A stretch of 64,000 bases of DNA from assembly GCF_004365575.1 (NCBI RefSeq), contig NZ_SOBG01000006.1:62001-126000 (forward strand). The letters run 5' to 3'. The notes under the pieces were generated by a model, which ran no database searches, was not told the origin of the DNA, and worked only from the letters and a program-made list of their open reading frames with translations. The translations under genes were made by a program, and so were the position numbers. Positions 45,159-54,762 of the stretch are shown here, piece after piece. The stretch comes from Hypnocyclicus thermotrophus (GTDB lineage: Bacteria; Fusobacteriota; Fusobacteriia; Fusobacteriales; Fusobacteriaceae). Every line of letters begins with the position of its first letter. Position 1 is the first letter of the stretch.

Positions 45159-45187
45159 ATTATATCATTAATTTTATTTTTTTTCAA
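45159..45187 (-). promoter_or_regulatory. Promoter of the riboswitch-purine permease unit
   Basis: Minus strand TTGAAA (45187-45182), exactly 17 bases, perfect TATAAT (45164-45159). Transcription should start near 45152, about 20 bases before the aptamer. Confidence 0.8.
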
Positions 45188-45205
45188 CACTTCTTACCAT
45201 ATATA

Positions 45206-46075
45206 TTATAAATGTTTAATATTTTTATTATTAATGTATTTTTTAAAATAATTTGGTATATCTGTTTGAATGTCTATTTTATCAAATGATATACTATAAG
45301 AATTTAAATACATATATTTATCATTTATCCCACCATATTTTTTATCACCTATAATAGAATGTCCAATATTTTGCATTTGTACTCTTATTTGATGTTTTCT
45401 TCCTGTTAGAATTTCTGCTTCAAGTAAAGTAAAACTATTATAGCGTTCTATCACTCTATATTTTGTTATAGCTATTTTCCCATTATCATCTACTACTACT
45501 TTATCGCCATTGTTTAATAATTTATTTTTTATTTCAAATCTATTTTTATTTATATTTCCTTTAACTAGTAAATAATATTTTTTACTTATATTTCTTTCTC
45601 TTATAATTTCTGTTAATTCTCTAATTTTAGGAAGTGTTTTTCCACCAAGTATAAGCCCAGACGTATCCTTATCTATCCTATTAACAAATGAAAAATTTTT
45701 ATTTTTCAAATAACTTTTTAATTTTTCACTAATTCCAACTTCATATCCACTTCCTTTATGCATTACTTCTTTTGGATTTTTAAAAAATATTAATATCTCC
45801 TCATCTTCATAAATTATTCTATTTTTTATATCTTGTTTCTCTTTTTCATTAAGTTTATAATATTTATATTCCTCATTTTCATAAATAAAATATAAAGATA
45901 ATTCATCTCCTATATTTAATCTGTAATTTTGTTTTACTTTTTTATTATTTACTTTTATCTTACCACTTCTCAAAAATTTAAATATATCTCCTAATTTTAA
46001 TTTTGGATAATTTTTTCTAATATATTTATCAATCCTACTATTTTCATATTGTTCATTTATTATTATTTTTATCAT
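45206..46075 (-). CDS. Large-subunit rRNA pseudouridine synthase, RluA/RluC family
   Basis: 289 residues. An N-terminal S4 RNA-binding domain (DIFKFLRSGKIKVNNKKVKQ, about 27-46), a linker, then the catalytic domain with NRIDKDTSGLILGGKT (catalytic Asp in RIDKDTSG) and the conserved GRKHQIRVQM and GDKKYGG. Domain layout fits RluC or RluD; the target uridines cannot be told from the sequence. It follows rodA by about 40 bases past a hairpin, so it may depend on read-through. Confidence 0.93.
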   Translation of the reverse strand: MIKIIINEQYENSRIDKYIRKNYPKLKLGDIFKFLRSGKIKVNNKKVKQNYRLNIGDELSLYFIYENEEYKYYKLNEKEKQDIKNRIIYEDEEILIFFKNPKEVMHKGSGYEVGISEKLKSYLKNKNFSFVNRIDKDTSGLILGGKTLPKIRELTEIIRERNISKKYYLLVKGNINKNRFEIKNKLLNNGDKVVVDDNGKIAITKYRVIERYNSFTLLEAEILTGRKHQIRVQMQNIGHSIIGDKKYGGINDKYMYLNSYSISFDKIDIQTDIPNYFKKYINNKNIKHL

Positions 46076-46098
46076 TTTTATTTCCTCTCTTTAATATA

Positions 46099-46125
46099 AA
46101 AATAGCAAGAAATCCTTGCTATTTT
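46099..46125 (-). terminator. Hairpin overlapping the rodA stop codon
   Basis: Eleven-base arms AAAATAGCAAG (46099-46109) and CTTGCTATTTT (46115-46125), five-base loop. The tail on the minus strand is TTTATATT, a weak T tract, so termination is probably partial. Confidence 0.65.
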
Positions 46126-47234
46126 GAACCATATATTTTTATACTTTGAACTATTCCTAATATCATTGCTGTAAATAAAAGTGAACTTCCTCCATAACTC
46201 ATAAGTAAAAGGGGTAATCCTGTAACAGGCATTATTCCTATTACCATTCCTATATTTACTATGCTATGAAAAAAAATTATCCCCGCTATTCCATATGCTA
46301 CTAAACTTCCATATTTATCTTCACTTTTATTTCCTATTTTTATAATTGAAAATACTAAAAAAAGATATAATATTACTAAAAATCCGGACCCTACAAATCC
46401 TAATTCTTCACTAAGTACTGCAAATATAAAGTCAGTATGTGATTCTGGAAGAAATTTTAATTTGTTTTGAGTCCCTTGAAATAATCCTTTTCCAAATACT
46501 CCTCCGGAACCTACGGCTATCATTGATTGAATTACATTCCATCCACTTCCTAAAATATCAGCTTCTGGATTTAAAAAAGTTAATATTCTTTTCTTTTGAT
46601 ATTCTTTTAAAAAGAAAAAATATCCAATTGGAATAGATACAATACCTAAAAATATCAAACTAATATATGTTTTTAAATCTATATTATTTAAAAATATAAG
46701 CTCCATATATAAAAATACTAAAACTAACGAAGTCCCTAAATCTGGTTGTTTTACAATTAATAAAAATATTGGAATTAGATGTATACTTGAAATAAAAACA
46801 CTTTTTAGCCCATAAAAATTTTTGTTATAACCATTTACTAAATGTTCTGAAAAAGTTAATATGAAAAATATTTTCGCAAATTCTGAAGGCTGAATATTTA
46901 TAGGTCCTAGCTTTATCCATCTTGTTGCCCCTAATATTTTACTTCCAAATATATATATAGATAACAAAAATAAAATATTAAATATATATATAAGTTTTGC
47001 ATTTTTAGAATAAATTCTATAGTCTATAAGAGAAAAAACTAAAAATACAACTATTGACATAATTCCAAATATTATTTCTTTTATAATAAACGTATCTGTT
47101 TTAACTCTTGTAGCACTATAAATTGTCATCAATCCAAAAGAAAAAATTATTATTATATTAATAATAAACACATAATCTAATTTTTTTAATCTTTTATTTA
47201 ACTTAGAAATAGTTCTACTATTAGTCTTCATCAA
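46119..47234 (-). CDS. rodA: Peptidoglycan glycosyltransferase RodA (SEDS family)
   Basis: 371 residues with about ten membrane helices. SEDS glycan polymerase of the elongation machinery in rod-shaped cells. Family motifs: GATRWIKLGPINIQPSEFAKI, KQPDLGTSLVLV, and the C-terminal MPVTGLPLLLMSYGGSSLLF. It overlaps the end of minE by 14 bases, and minD is next upstream, so shape and division genes share one transcript. RodA rather than FtsW is preferred because of length and the QPSEFAKI context; the distinction is not absolute. Confidence 0.93.
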   Translation of the reverse strand: MMKTNSRTISKLNKRLKKLDYVFIINIIIIFSFGLMTIYSATRVKTDTFIIKEIIFGIMSIVVFLVFSLIDYRIYSKNAKLIYIFNILFLLSIYIFGSKILGATRWIKLGPINIQPSEFAKIFFILTFSEHLVNGYNKNFYGLKSVFISSIHLIPIFLLIVKQPDLGTSLVLVFLYMELIFLNNIDLKTYISLIFLGIVSIPIGYFFFLKEYQKKRILTFLNPEADILGSGWNVIQSMIAVGSGGVFGKGLFQGTQNKLKFLPESHTDFIFAVLSEELGFVGSGFLVILYLFLVFSIIKIGNKSEDKYGSLVAYGIAGIIFFHSIVNIGMVIGIMPVTGLPLLLMSYGGSSLLFTAMILGIVQSIKIYGSK

Positions 47235-47493
47235 AAATATTTCCTTTTCTTTTTACTTTTTTTACTGGTATTGTAATAGAAAGACCTATATTTTTCTCTC
47301 TTTCTCTTTGGACACTACATTCCAGTCCACTTTCTTCAATAATTAAATATTTCTGAAATACTTTTATCATATCTTTTTTCAAGTCTTCCATTACTTCCTG
47401 ACTAATACTTGCTCTATCTTGAGTAATTACAACTTTTAATCTATTACTTGCTATACTAGCACTATTTTTATTTTTTTTAAATATACTTAACAT
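47221..47493 (-). CDS. minE: Cell division topological specificity factor MinE
   Basis: 90 residues. MinE stimulates the MinD ATPase and drives pole-to-pole movement. Seen: the N-terminal membrane-targeting MLSIFKK, the MinD-contact helix (ASNRLKVVITQDRA) and a C-terminal dimerisation beta domain (LECSVQREREKNIGLSITIP). The first in-frame codon is GTG at 47496; the ATG at 47493 is preferred. It starts 15 bases after minD. The C-terminal KKVKRKGNIFDED overlaps rodA. Confidence 0.93.
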   Translation of the reverse strand: MLSIFKKNKNSASIASNRLKVVITQDRASISQEVMEDLKKDMIKVFQKYLIIEESGLECSVQREREKNIGLSITIPVKKVKRKGNIFDED

Positions 47494-47507
47494 CACCCAA
47501 CATCTCC

Positions 47508-48299
47508 CTATCCTCGAAATATATTTAATACACGATCCATAAATTTGATTTTTTCAACATTTAAAAATTCTACTTCATCTCCGAGTAACCTTTTAATTAT
47601 ATTTCTGTAAGCTTTAGCTGCTTTAGTTTCTTCATCTTTAATTACAGCTTCTCCTCTATTTGTAGAAATTATAACAGCTTCATCATCTGGAATAAGTCCA
47701 AGTAAATCAACCTCTAATGTATCTTTTATCTCTTCTACATTTATCATTTCACCTTTTCTAACCATTTCTGGTCTAATTCTGTTAATGATAAGTTTAAGAT
47801 TTAATTTTTCATATGAATCCAAAAGTCCTATTATTCTATCAGCATCTCTTATAGCTGAAAGCTCAGGATTTGTTATTATAATTATTTCATCAGCTCCAAC
47901 TACAGCATTTCTAAATCCTTGCTCAATTCCGGCAGGTGAATCAATTAAAATAAAGTCAAATTCTTTTGCTAACTCTTCAGTGATTTTTGCCATATCCTTG
48001 GGTGACACTGCTGTTTTATCTTTTGTTTGTGATGCTGGCAAAAGTTGTAACTTTGATTTTAACTTTTTATCTTTTATAAGTGCTTGTTTTAATGTAGCTC
48101 TACCTTCTACTACATCTACTATATCATATACTATTCTATTTTCTAACCCCATTACTAAATCTAGATTTCTAAGACCTATATCAGCATCAATTACAGCTAC
48201 ATTATATCCTTCAAGTGCTAATCCTGTACTTATATTACATACTGTGGTAGTTTTACCTACCCCTCCCTTTCCAGATGTAACTGCTATTACTCTCCCCAT
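47508..48299 (-). CDS. minD: Septum-site-determining ATPase MinD
   Basis: 263 residues. Deviant Walker A SGKGGVGKTTT (about 9-19), switch I NISTGLALEG, Walker B and the FILIDSPAGIE motif, and a C-terminal amphipathic membrane-binding helix (KIKFMDRVLNIF). MinD recruits MinC to block FtsZ at the poles and is displaced by MinE. minE follows, but the gene before it is dut, so no minC is in the usual place; it must be elsewhere or absent. Good ribosome site AGGAGG. Confidence 0.96.
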   Translation of the reverse strand: MGRVIAVTSGKGGVGKTTTVCNISTGLALEGYNVAVIDADIGLRNLDLVMGLENRIVYDIVDVVEGRATLKQALIKDKKLKSKLQLLPASQTKDKTAVSPKDMAKITEELAKEFDFILIDSPAGIEQGFRNAVVGADEIIIITNPELSAIRDADRIIGLLDSYEKLNLKLIINRIRPEMVRKGEMINVEEIKDTLEVDLLGLIPDDEAVIISTNRGEAVIKDEETKAAKAYRNIIKRLLGDEVEFLNVEKIKFMDRVLNIFRG

Positions 48300-48316
48300 T
48301 TAACTTCCTCCTTTTA

Positions 48317-48760
48317 TTATTTTCCAGTGTGTCCAAATCCACCACTGTTTCTTTTAGATTCTTCTAAGGCTTCTACTATCTTAAATTCTGCTTTATATAC
48401 TTTTTGTAATACAAGTTGTGCTATTCTTTCTTGTGGATTAATTATATATTCATCATTACTTAAATTTATTAATATGATTTTTATTTCTCCTCTGTAATCA
48501 GAATCTATGGTTCCAGGAGTATTAAGCATTGTTATTCCATGTTTTATAGCTAACCCACTTCTAGGCCTTACTTGTATTTCATATCCATATGGAATCTCAA
48601 GATACAATCCTGTAGGAATAAGAGCTCTTTCTAATGGTTTTAATGTTATAGGAACACTATTATTAGAGTAAACATCCATTCCTGCAGCGCCTTCTGTCAT
48701 ATATTTTGGTAGTTTTATATTTTCATTTTCTTTTTTTAATTTTATTATTACTTTATTCAT
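48317..48760 (-). CDS. dut: Deoxyuridine 5'-triphosphate nucleotidohydrolase (dUTPase)
   Basis: 147 residues. Hydrolyses dUTP to dUMP, guarding DNA against uracil. The five trimeric dUTPase motifs are visible: [41 protein letters not shown] and the C-terminal [11 protein letters not shown] arm. The start overlaps the end of the M16 peptidase gene by eight bases. This family is found in phages too, but the surrounding housekeeping genes show a resident gene. Confidence 0.96.
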   Translation of the reverse strand: MNKVIIKLKKENENIKLPKYMTEGAAGMDVYSNNSVPITLKPLERALIPTGLYLEIPYGYEIQVRPRSGLAIKHGITMLNTPGTIDSDYRGEIKIILINLSNDEYIINPQERIAQLVLQKVYKAEFKIVEALEESKRNSGGFGHTGK

Positions 48761-49979
48761 TTATATCACCAAGTATTGTAACTGAATAATATTTTTCATC
48801 AAAAATTTTATTTGCATATTTTTTTACTCTTTCTAAATCAATAGCATTTATCTTATTTTTTATTTCCTCTAAAGGAATTATTTTATTATATGTTATATAT
48901 GAAGAGGCTAATCTTGACATTCTAGCTCTTGTTGTTTCTAATCCTAAAATAAGCGAACTTAAAACTTGATTTTTAGCTTTAACAAGTTCTTTTTCTGTGA
49001 TTCCATTTTCTTTTATATCCTTCCATTCTTCGTATATCATATCTATTACTTCATTATAATTTTCTTTTGTCGTTCCTGCATAAACAGAAAAAGCCCCACC
49101 TTCATAAAATACAGTGTTAAATGTATATACTGAATATGCAAGTCCTTTTTCTTCTCTAATCTTTTGAAAAAGCCTAGAACTCATATTTCCTCCAAGAATA
49201 ATTGAAAGTATAGAACCTACATATCTATTTTCACTTGTATACGAACTGCCCAAAGTATTAACACATAAATGTACTTGACTTATCTCTTTTTTTAATATAT
49301 TTTTTACTGCATTTAATTTAAATTCTTTTTTTTCTATTCTATCTTTTTTTATAGTATTAAAGTTTTTAAAGTATAAGTTAAAGGTTTTTAAAACTTCTTC
49401 TTCACTCAAGTTTCCTACAACTACAATTGCAATATTATCACTTGTGTATCTTGTTCTATAATAATCTAATATCTTCTCTTTTGTAAGCGCATTAATACTC
49501 TCTTCTGTTCCTAAAATATTTTTACCATAGTTCCCATTAAATATATATTCATTATTAATATCATGTATCTTTTCTTCTGGTATATCTTCATACATTCTTA
49601 TTTCTTCAATAACTACTTTTTTTTCTTTTTCAATATTTTTCTCTGTAAAAGTAGAATTTAAAAATATATCACTTAATACATCTGCAGCAATTTCAAAATG
49701 TTCTGATAATCCCGTTATATAAAATGTTGTTGTATCTTTTGATGTATAGGCATTCATTTTCCCACCTATATTATCTATTTCTTCAGATATATCTTTTGCA
49801 CTTCTTTTTTCCGTTCCTTTAAATAACATATGCTCTATAAAATGCGAAATCCCACTTTCATTTTCTTTTTCGTCTATTGCTCCAGTTTTTACATATATTC
49901 CCATTGAAAAAGAATTAATATGTGTTATTTTTTCATATAATAAAGGTGTTCCATTATCTAAATGAAGTATTTTACCCAT
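48753..49979 (-). CDS. M16-family zinc peptidase (processing-protease type)
   Basis: 408 residues. The inverted zinc motif HFIEH (about 47-51) with the third ligand Glu in [10 protein letters not shown] identifies an active M16 peptidase of the pitrilysin class, single-chain YmxG/PqqL-like type. A C-terminal half resembles the second, non-catalytic domain ([22 protein letters not shown]). No signal peptide, so it is probably cytoplasmic. Substrate unknown. It is cotranscribed with lptG upstream and dut downstream. Confidence 0.92.
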   Translation of the reverse strand: MGKILHLDNGTPLLYEKITHINSFSMGIYVKTGAIDEKENESGISHFIEHMLFKGTEKRSAKDISEEIDNIGGKMNAYTSKDTTTFYITGLSEHFEIAADVLSDIFLNSTFTEKNIEKEKKVVIEEIRMYEDIPEEKIHDINNEYIFNGNYGKNILGTEESINALTKEKILDYYRTRYTSDNIAIVVVGNLSEEEVLKTFNLYFKNFNTIKKDRIEKKEFKLNAVKNILKKEISQVHLCVNTLGSSYTSENRYVGSILSIILGGNMSSRLFQKIREEKGLAYSVYTFNTVFYEGGAFSVYAGTTKENYNEVIDMIYEEWKDIKENGITEKELVKAKNQVLSSLILGLETTRARMSRLASSYITYNKIIPLEEIKNKINAIDLERVKKYANKIFDEKYYSVTILGDINE

Positions 49980-49988
49980 TAAGTCCTC

Positions 49989-51071
49989 CTAATATTCTGC
50001 TTTATTTAAAAAATATATTCCAATTACTAAAAATAATAAGTTTGGTATCCAAGCTCCTACAAAACTATTTATTTTACCACCAATTGATAAAGCTTCTAAC
50101 GTTGCTTGAATTACATAATAACTATAGCCTAGAAAAATACTAAGTGCTAAACTAATTGCTGATGCACCTCTTACAAATCTACTTCCTAAAGATAAGCCCA
50201 AAAAACTAACAACAAAAGTTGCAAATGGATAAGCTATTCTTTTATTTAACTCTACCAATAATTTACTGACATCTCCACCTGTTCTTTTAATAAAATTTGC
50301 ACTATCTCTTAAATCATTTAATTTAGCTTCTCTTAATATTATCTTATCCCTTAAAAAATCTTGTGGTTTTTCTTTTATTATATCATATATCCTTTCATTA
50401 AAAAAGATAGTTTCATTATTTTCTAAATCATTCTCAACAACTTCTTTTAATATCCAATTATTTTTTTTTATATCAAAATATCCTTTTTTAGATACTATTA
50501 TTTTTTTTATTTTTTTTAATTCATCATCAAATAAAACTAATTCCATATTATCAATAGTGTTTTTTTCGCCATTTATTATCCTTATATAATAAAGATAATT
50601 ACCTTCTCCTTTTAAAAAAACATCTGCTTTTATTTGAGAAATTTTAAGATTGTTATATACTTTTTCATATCTTAATTCTCTAGATTTTTTATTAGATATT
50701 GGTACAACATTATTATAAAACCAAAACGCTCCAAAAGATAATGTAAAAGTAAATATTAACGGATATCTTACTATTCTAAAAAAACTTATTCCTGAAGTTT
50801 TTAATGCTGTAATTTCAAGCGTTGTTGCCATTTTGTTAACAGTTATAAGCCCACCTAATAATATAGAGAGTGGTAATACTGTCATTATCATATCTGGAGT
50901 TATTGATAATGTATATATTAATGCCTCGCTATATGTCATTTCACCTTGAGTAACATACCCTATAATTCTAAATATTTGACTAAGAATAAAAATTACATTA
51001 AACCCAATCAAACTCATAATCCAATTTTTTATAAAATTTTTCAATATGTATATATCAATTTTTTTTAGCAT
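49989..51071 (-). CDS. lptG: LPS export permease LptG
   Basis: 360 residues, about six membrane helices in two groups around a periplasmic beta-jellyroll domain. LptF and LptG form the inner-membrane core of the Lpt ABC exporter that moves lipopolysaccharide to the outer membrane. The N-terminus (YILKNFIKNWIMSLIGFNVI), the LPLSILLGGLITVNKMATT segment and the C-terminal FVGAWIPNLLFLVIGIYFLNK match the YjgP/YjgQ family. Next to lptF by one base, the standard pair. LptB is at 61905-62630. Which of the two is F or G is by order only. Confidence 0.92.
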   Translation of the reverse strand: MLKKIDIYILKNFIKNWIMSLIGFNVIFILSQIFRIIGYVTQGEMTYSEALIYTLSITPDMIMTVLPLSILLGGLITVNKMATTLEITALKTSGISFFRIVRYPLIFTFTLSFGAFWFYNNVVPISNKKSRELRYEKVYNNLKISQIKADVFLKGEGNYLYYIRIINGEKNTIDNMELVLFDDELKKIKKIIVSKKGYFDIKKNNWILKEVVENDLENNETIFFNERIYDIIKEKPQDFLRDKIILREAKLNDLRDSANFIKRTGGDVSKLLVELNKRIAYPFATFVVSFLGLSLGSRFVRGASAISLALSIFLGYSYYVIQATLEALSIGGKINSFVGAWIPNLLFLVIGIYFLNKAEY

Positions 51072-52154
51072 CTATCTACTCCTAGCTTTTTTTACATATA
51101 AAAACATTGTAAGTAATAAAAGTAAAATATTAGGAATAATCATCGCAATACTTGGTGCAATATTTCCTTTTTGCGATATCATATAAAAAATATTAATAAG
51201 AGTTATATATATAAAAATTATTAATATACTTATTCCAAAACTTGCACCTTTCCCAGTTCTATTATTATTTACAGATAATATTACTCCAAGTACTGATAAT
51301 ATCAAAATCGAACTAGGAGTATATAACTTTTTATACATTTCAAGCTCGTATTTAATTGTTTTTTTATTTTGTTTTTTTAAATTATTAATTTTTTTTAAAA
51401 GATCACTAATACTCATGTTTTCGGGTTTTTCTATTGTTGTATTAAAATCTCCAAAAAAAGTATTAATTGGAACTTCTTGTTTTTCAAATTTTCCTTTTAA
51501 AGATATTTTCCCATCACTGCTCACTTTATAAAAGGTTGCATTTTTTAAATACATTTTAGAATTTTCCCATTTTGCTTTTTTTGCCAAAATTACTTGTGGA
51601 TAAATAGTATCTATTTCTTTTTTAAATATAACCAAACTATCTGCAACTGTTCCTTCTGGTTCTAAATGATTTATATAAACATTATAATCATTTATTCCAG
51701 TAACAAATATTTTTTCTTCTAACTGCACCGAAGGTTTTGTATAAGCAATTTTTCTAGATATCTTTATAAGTTTTTCACCAGAACGCGGTATTACACTCTG
51801 ATATAAAAAATATACAAAACACATAATAATAAAAGATAAAGTAAATGTCGGTCTTATTATTTTTTTTAAACTAATTCCAATTGATTCCATTGCTATTATT
51901 TCACTTGTTGTTGATAAAGAACTAAACGTTATCATTATACCTAAAAAAACGCCCATAGGTATAGTTTCTGCAAAAATAGGTGGTAACGTATAAGATAAAA
52001 GTTCCAGTACATCTAGTACTGGCACACTTTTAACTAATATATTTTCCATCATGCTTACTAAAATATCTATTAAAAAAATAAAAGTAAACAAACTGATTCC
52101 AAAAATGATTGGTAATGTAAGCTCTTTATATATGTATTTATTAATTAGCTTCAT
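51072..52154 (-). CDS. lptF: LPS export permease LptF
   Basis: 360 residues, the same length as lptG and of the same YjgP/YjgQ family: membrane helices around LPIIFGISLFTFIFLIDILV, the ETIPMGVFLGIMITFSSLST motif, periplasmic beta domain, and a second set of helices. Partner of LptG in the Lpt transporter with ATPase LptB. It begins four bases after cvpA ends and ends one base before lptG. The presence of an F/G pair shows an outer membrane. Confidence 0.92.
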   Translation of the reverse strand: MKLINKYIYKELTLPIIFGISLFTFIFLIDILVSMMENILVKSVPVLDVLELLSYTLPPIFAETIPMGVFLGIMITFSSLSTTSEIIAMESIGISLKKIIRPTFTLSFIIMCFVYFLYQSVIPRSGEKLIKISRKIAYTKPSVQLEEKIFVTGINDYNVYINHLEPEGTVADSLVIFKKEIDTIYPQVILAKKAKWENSKMYLKNATFYKVSSDGKISLKGKFEKQEVPINTFFGDFNTTIEKPENMSISDLLKKINNLKKQNKKTIKYELEMYKKLYTPSSILILSVLGVILSVNNNRTGKGASFGISILIIFIYITLINIFYMISQKGNIAPSIAMIIPNILLLLLTMFLYVKKARSR

Positions 52155-52157
52155 TTT

Positions 52158-52709
52158 TTATTTTCCCCTTTTATCAAGTGCTTCTTTCAATACTTTTTTT
52201 ATCTCTTTTTCATCTGTATATTTTTTTATTGTGTCTGATATATCTTTTGGTATCATTGGTAAAATAACATTTTGTGCTTTTATATATATTTTTGCTATTT
52301 TACTATCATCTAATTGTTTTTCTAAATTTTCTTGATATTTTGCTACAAATGTAATTATAAATAATAAAAATACTGATACAATTACTCCTTTTATAATTCC
52401 AAGTATCATTCCTAATACTTTATCCAAACTCCCACTAACACTTTTAGTTATAACAAATCTAAATAATTTTAATATAAATCCAAATACTATATATACTGCT
52501 ATAAAAAGTAAAGTATATATAATAGTATTAGCTATTCCCTTGTCAACACTAACATTAAGTTTTGAATATACAATAGGTGTTAGTTGTTTTGATATTACTA
52601 TATTTAATCCCAAAAAAAATATCGATAATATCTCATAAATAATCCCTTTTTTGAAACTAAGTAATGCAAAAATCAATAAAATAACAATAAATAATAGATC
52701 TAAATACAT
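52158..52709 (-). CDS. cvpA: CvpA-family membrane protein
   Basis: 183 residues with four membrane helices, matching the CvpA family: FKKGIIYEILSIFFLGLNI at the start and SGSLDKVLGMILGIIKGVIVSVFLL (in two parts) in the middle, then an amphipathic C-terminal helical tail. CvpA was named for colicin V production; its role in most bacteria is unclear, with links to envelope integrity and purine genes. It lies between the rRNA methyltransferase gene and lptF on one transcript. Confidence 0.85.
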   Translation of the reverse strand: MYLDLLFIVILLIFALLSFKKGIIYEILSIFFLGLNIVISKQLTPIVYSKLNVSVDKGIANTIIYTLLFIAVYIVFGFILKLFRFVITKSVSGSLDKVLGMILGIIKGVIVSVFLLFIITFVAKYQENLEKQLDDSKIAKIYIKAQNVILPMIPKDISDTIKKYTDEKEIKKVLKEALDKRGK

Positions 52710-52719
52710 ATACGCCTCC

Positions 52720-53904
52720 CTATTTTTTATATACTCTTACCCACAAACATTTTAAATATAAAGTTTCTGGTATATGAAGAATCCATGGATGATCGTTTGG
52801 TTGATAATTTACTCCCAACACCTCTAATATTTGTTCATTTTCTGATGCCGCCATTCTACTCGTTTCTATTAAGTCTTGTAAAGTAATATTATATGCACAT
52901 GTTATTATCCCTACTATACCTCCATTTTTTATAATTTTAAAACTATCTAAACATAAGTTGTAAAAAAACTCTCTTCCTTTTTTTCTTTCTGTTTTCTTTT
53001 TTATAAGAGATGGGGGATCTAATGTAATTACATCATATTGTTCTCCACTTTTTACAATATCTTTTAAAACTTCAAATGCATCTCCTTCAATAGTTTTAAA
53101 TTCATTTTTAAATTTATTTAAATTATAATTTTCATGACATAACTTCAATGCATATTTATCTTTATCTATTGCTACTACTTTTTGACATCCTTCTTTTAAA
53201 GCTGCAATAGAAAATCCACCACTAGATGAAAAAACATCTAAAAATTTAGTTTCTTTATTTAAATATCTTCTTATAAATTTTCTTGATTCTCTTTGATCTA
53301 AGAAAAATCCTGTTTTTTGACCATTTATTATATCTACTATATATCTCAAATCATTGTCTTCCATTATAATTTTATCTGGTATTTCTCCATAAATAATTCC
53401 TGTTTGCTCACCAACACCTTCAATTACTCTATTTTCTACATCTGATCGTTCATAAATTCCTTTAGGTTTTACTATTTCTAAAATAGCTTTTATTATAATA
53501 TCTTTATATTTTTCTATTCCTTCATTTCTAAATTGAACTGATAAATAACCATCAAAATCATCAGCTATGAATCCTGGAATTCCATCTGCTTCTGCAAAAA
53601 ATATTCTTTTTGAATTTGTTTCTTTTTTTAAATATGTTCTTTTTTTATATGCTTCTTTAATTTTTTTATAAAAAAATTCATAATTTATATCTTCATCTTT
53701 TGTTGTTAATACTCTAACTAAAATATTTGTATTGTTGTTAATATATCCTTTCCCTATAAAATTTAATTTCTCATCACATACATTAACTATATCACCAATA
53801 TTATATTTCCCCATTACTGCTTTTACTTCATCTTTAAATACATTTGGATAAAAATTTTTAATTTTTTTATCTTTATTTTTATTTAGTATTACTCTTGTAG
53901 CCAT
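52720..53904 (-). CDS. Class I SAM-dependent rRNA methyltransferase (RlmI/RlmK-like, PUA domain)
   Basis: 394 residues. An N-terminal PUA-like domain (about 1-80, IGDIVNVCDEKLNFIGKGYI), an intermediate domain, and a Rossmann methyltransferase domain with KFLDVFSSSGGFSIAALKEG as motif I, DAFEV and the catalytic DPPSLIKKK (motif IV). E. coli RlmI makes m5C1962 in 23S rRNA; the exact target here is not certain. It begins 13 bases after the lipoprotein gene. Confidence 0.9.
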   Translation of the reverse strand: MATRVILNKNKDKKIKNFYPNVFKDEVKAVMGKYNIGDIVNVCDEKLNFIGKGYINNNTNILVRVLTTKDEDINYEFFYKKIKEAYKKRTYLKKETNSKRIFFAEADGIPGFIADDFDGYLSVQFRNEGIEKYKDIIIKAILEIVKPKGIYERSDVENRVIEGVGEQTGIIYGEIPDKIIMEDNDLRYIVDIINGQKTGFFLDQRESRKFIRRYLNKETKFLDVFSSSGGFSIAALKEGCQKVVAIDKDKYALKLCHENYNLNKFKNEFKTIEGDAFEVLKDIVKSGEQYDVITLDPPSLIKKKTERKKGREFFYNLCLDSFKIIKNGGIVGIITCAYNITLQDLIETSRMAASENEQILEVLGVNYQPNDHPWILHIPETLYLKCLWVRVYKK

Positions 53905-53916
53905 TTTATTCCTTTC

Positions 53917-54762
53917 TTATCCTATTATTACCATATTATCTATTCTTACGTATTTTCCACCAAATATTCTCTGCACATTTCCTTTTAATTCTATTTTCTT
54001 ATAAATACTTATTTCTCTTTTTTCTTGATTTATTATTTTCCCAAGAACAATAGTTACTTTTTCATCAGTAAACAATCCGCCTGTTGTTTTGCTAATAACT
54101 TTTCCTATTACTAAAGAGCCCGTTTTTGCTATCCCCTCAATATCTTTTTCTAAATTAAATTCTAATATTTCTCCTACTTCTAAAGAACCGTAATTTTTAA
54201 CCGTTCTTATTTCTATAACCCCTATTTCTCGTTTTAAAAATTGACCTTTTTTAATGAAATCTTTATCTGTTATAAGTAAATATGAATATATATCATTTAT
54301 TCTATCTAGCAATGCTTCTCCATTTTTTCTGTCACTATAAAGATATTCTTCTATTTTTTCTATTCTAGTTTGAAGGTCTAAATCAGAATCTCTTTCTTGA
54401 AATATATAATCTTCTAAATTGTCTACTTTTGTATTCAAACTATAATAACTTCCATCTAAAAATACTAAATCATATAGTTTTCTTTGTCTAATTAAAATAT
54501 TGTCATTACTTCTATTTCCTATTATTCTATCTTCTAGAAATCCTATTCTTTCTTCATAACTCATTCCACTTGTTTCCATGCTTATTCCTATTACTTTTTT
54601 TTCTAAATAATTAATCCCTTGAAATTTTGAATTATCAATAGATTTTGTTTGTACTGGAGTATTATTAACAATGCCCCCTTGTTTTACTGTGTTTTGTAAA
54701 GGTACATTATTAGTACAAGCTAATATTATTAATCCTAATACTAATAATACTATTTTTTTCAT
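53917..54762 (-). CDS. Lipoprotein with degenerate helical repeats and C-terminal beta domain
   Basis: 281 residues. Signal ends with the lipobox IILAC (Cys16). Residues about 60-165 hold four degenerate repeats of about 30-35 residues built on RI..LED.I, for example RIGFLEDRIIGNRS, KVDNLEDYIFQERD and RIEKIEEYLYSDRK. The C-terminal ~110 residues are beta-rich (VIEIRTVKNYGSLEVGEILE, LVIGKVISKTTGG), like an outer-membrane flagellar L-ring or FlgH-type beta region, which I consider only a loose likeness. Unknown function; in an envelope-gene cluster. Stop overlaps the start region of the next gene by one base. Confidence 0.65.
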   Translation of the reverse strand: MKKIVLLVLGLIILACTNNVPLQNTVKQGGIVNNTPVQTKSIDNSKFQGINYLEKKVIGISMETSGMSYEERIGFLEDRIIGNRSNDNILIRQRKLYDLVFLDGSYYSLNTKVDNLEDYIFQERDSDLDLQTRIEKIEEYLYSDRKNGEALLDRINDIYSYLLITDKDFIKKGQFLKREIGVIEIRTVKNYGSLEVGEILEFNLEKDIEGIAKTGSLVIGKVISKTTGGLFTDEKVTIVLGKIINQEKREISIYKKIELKGNVQRIFGGKYVRIDNMVIIG

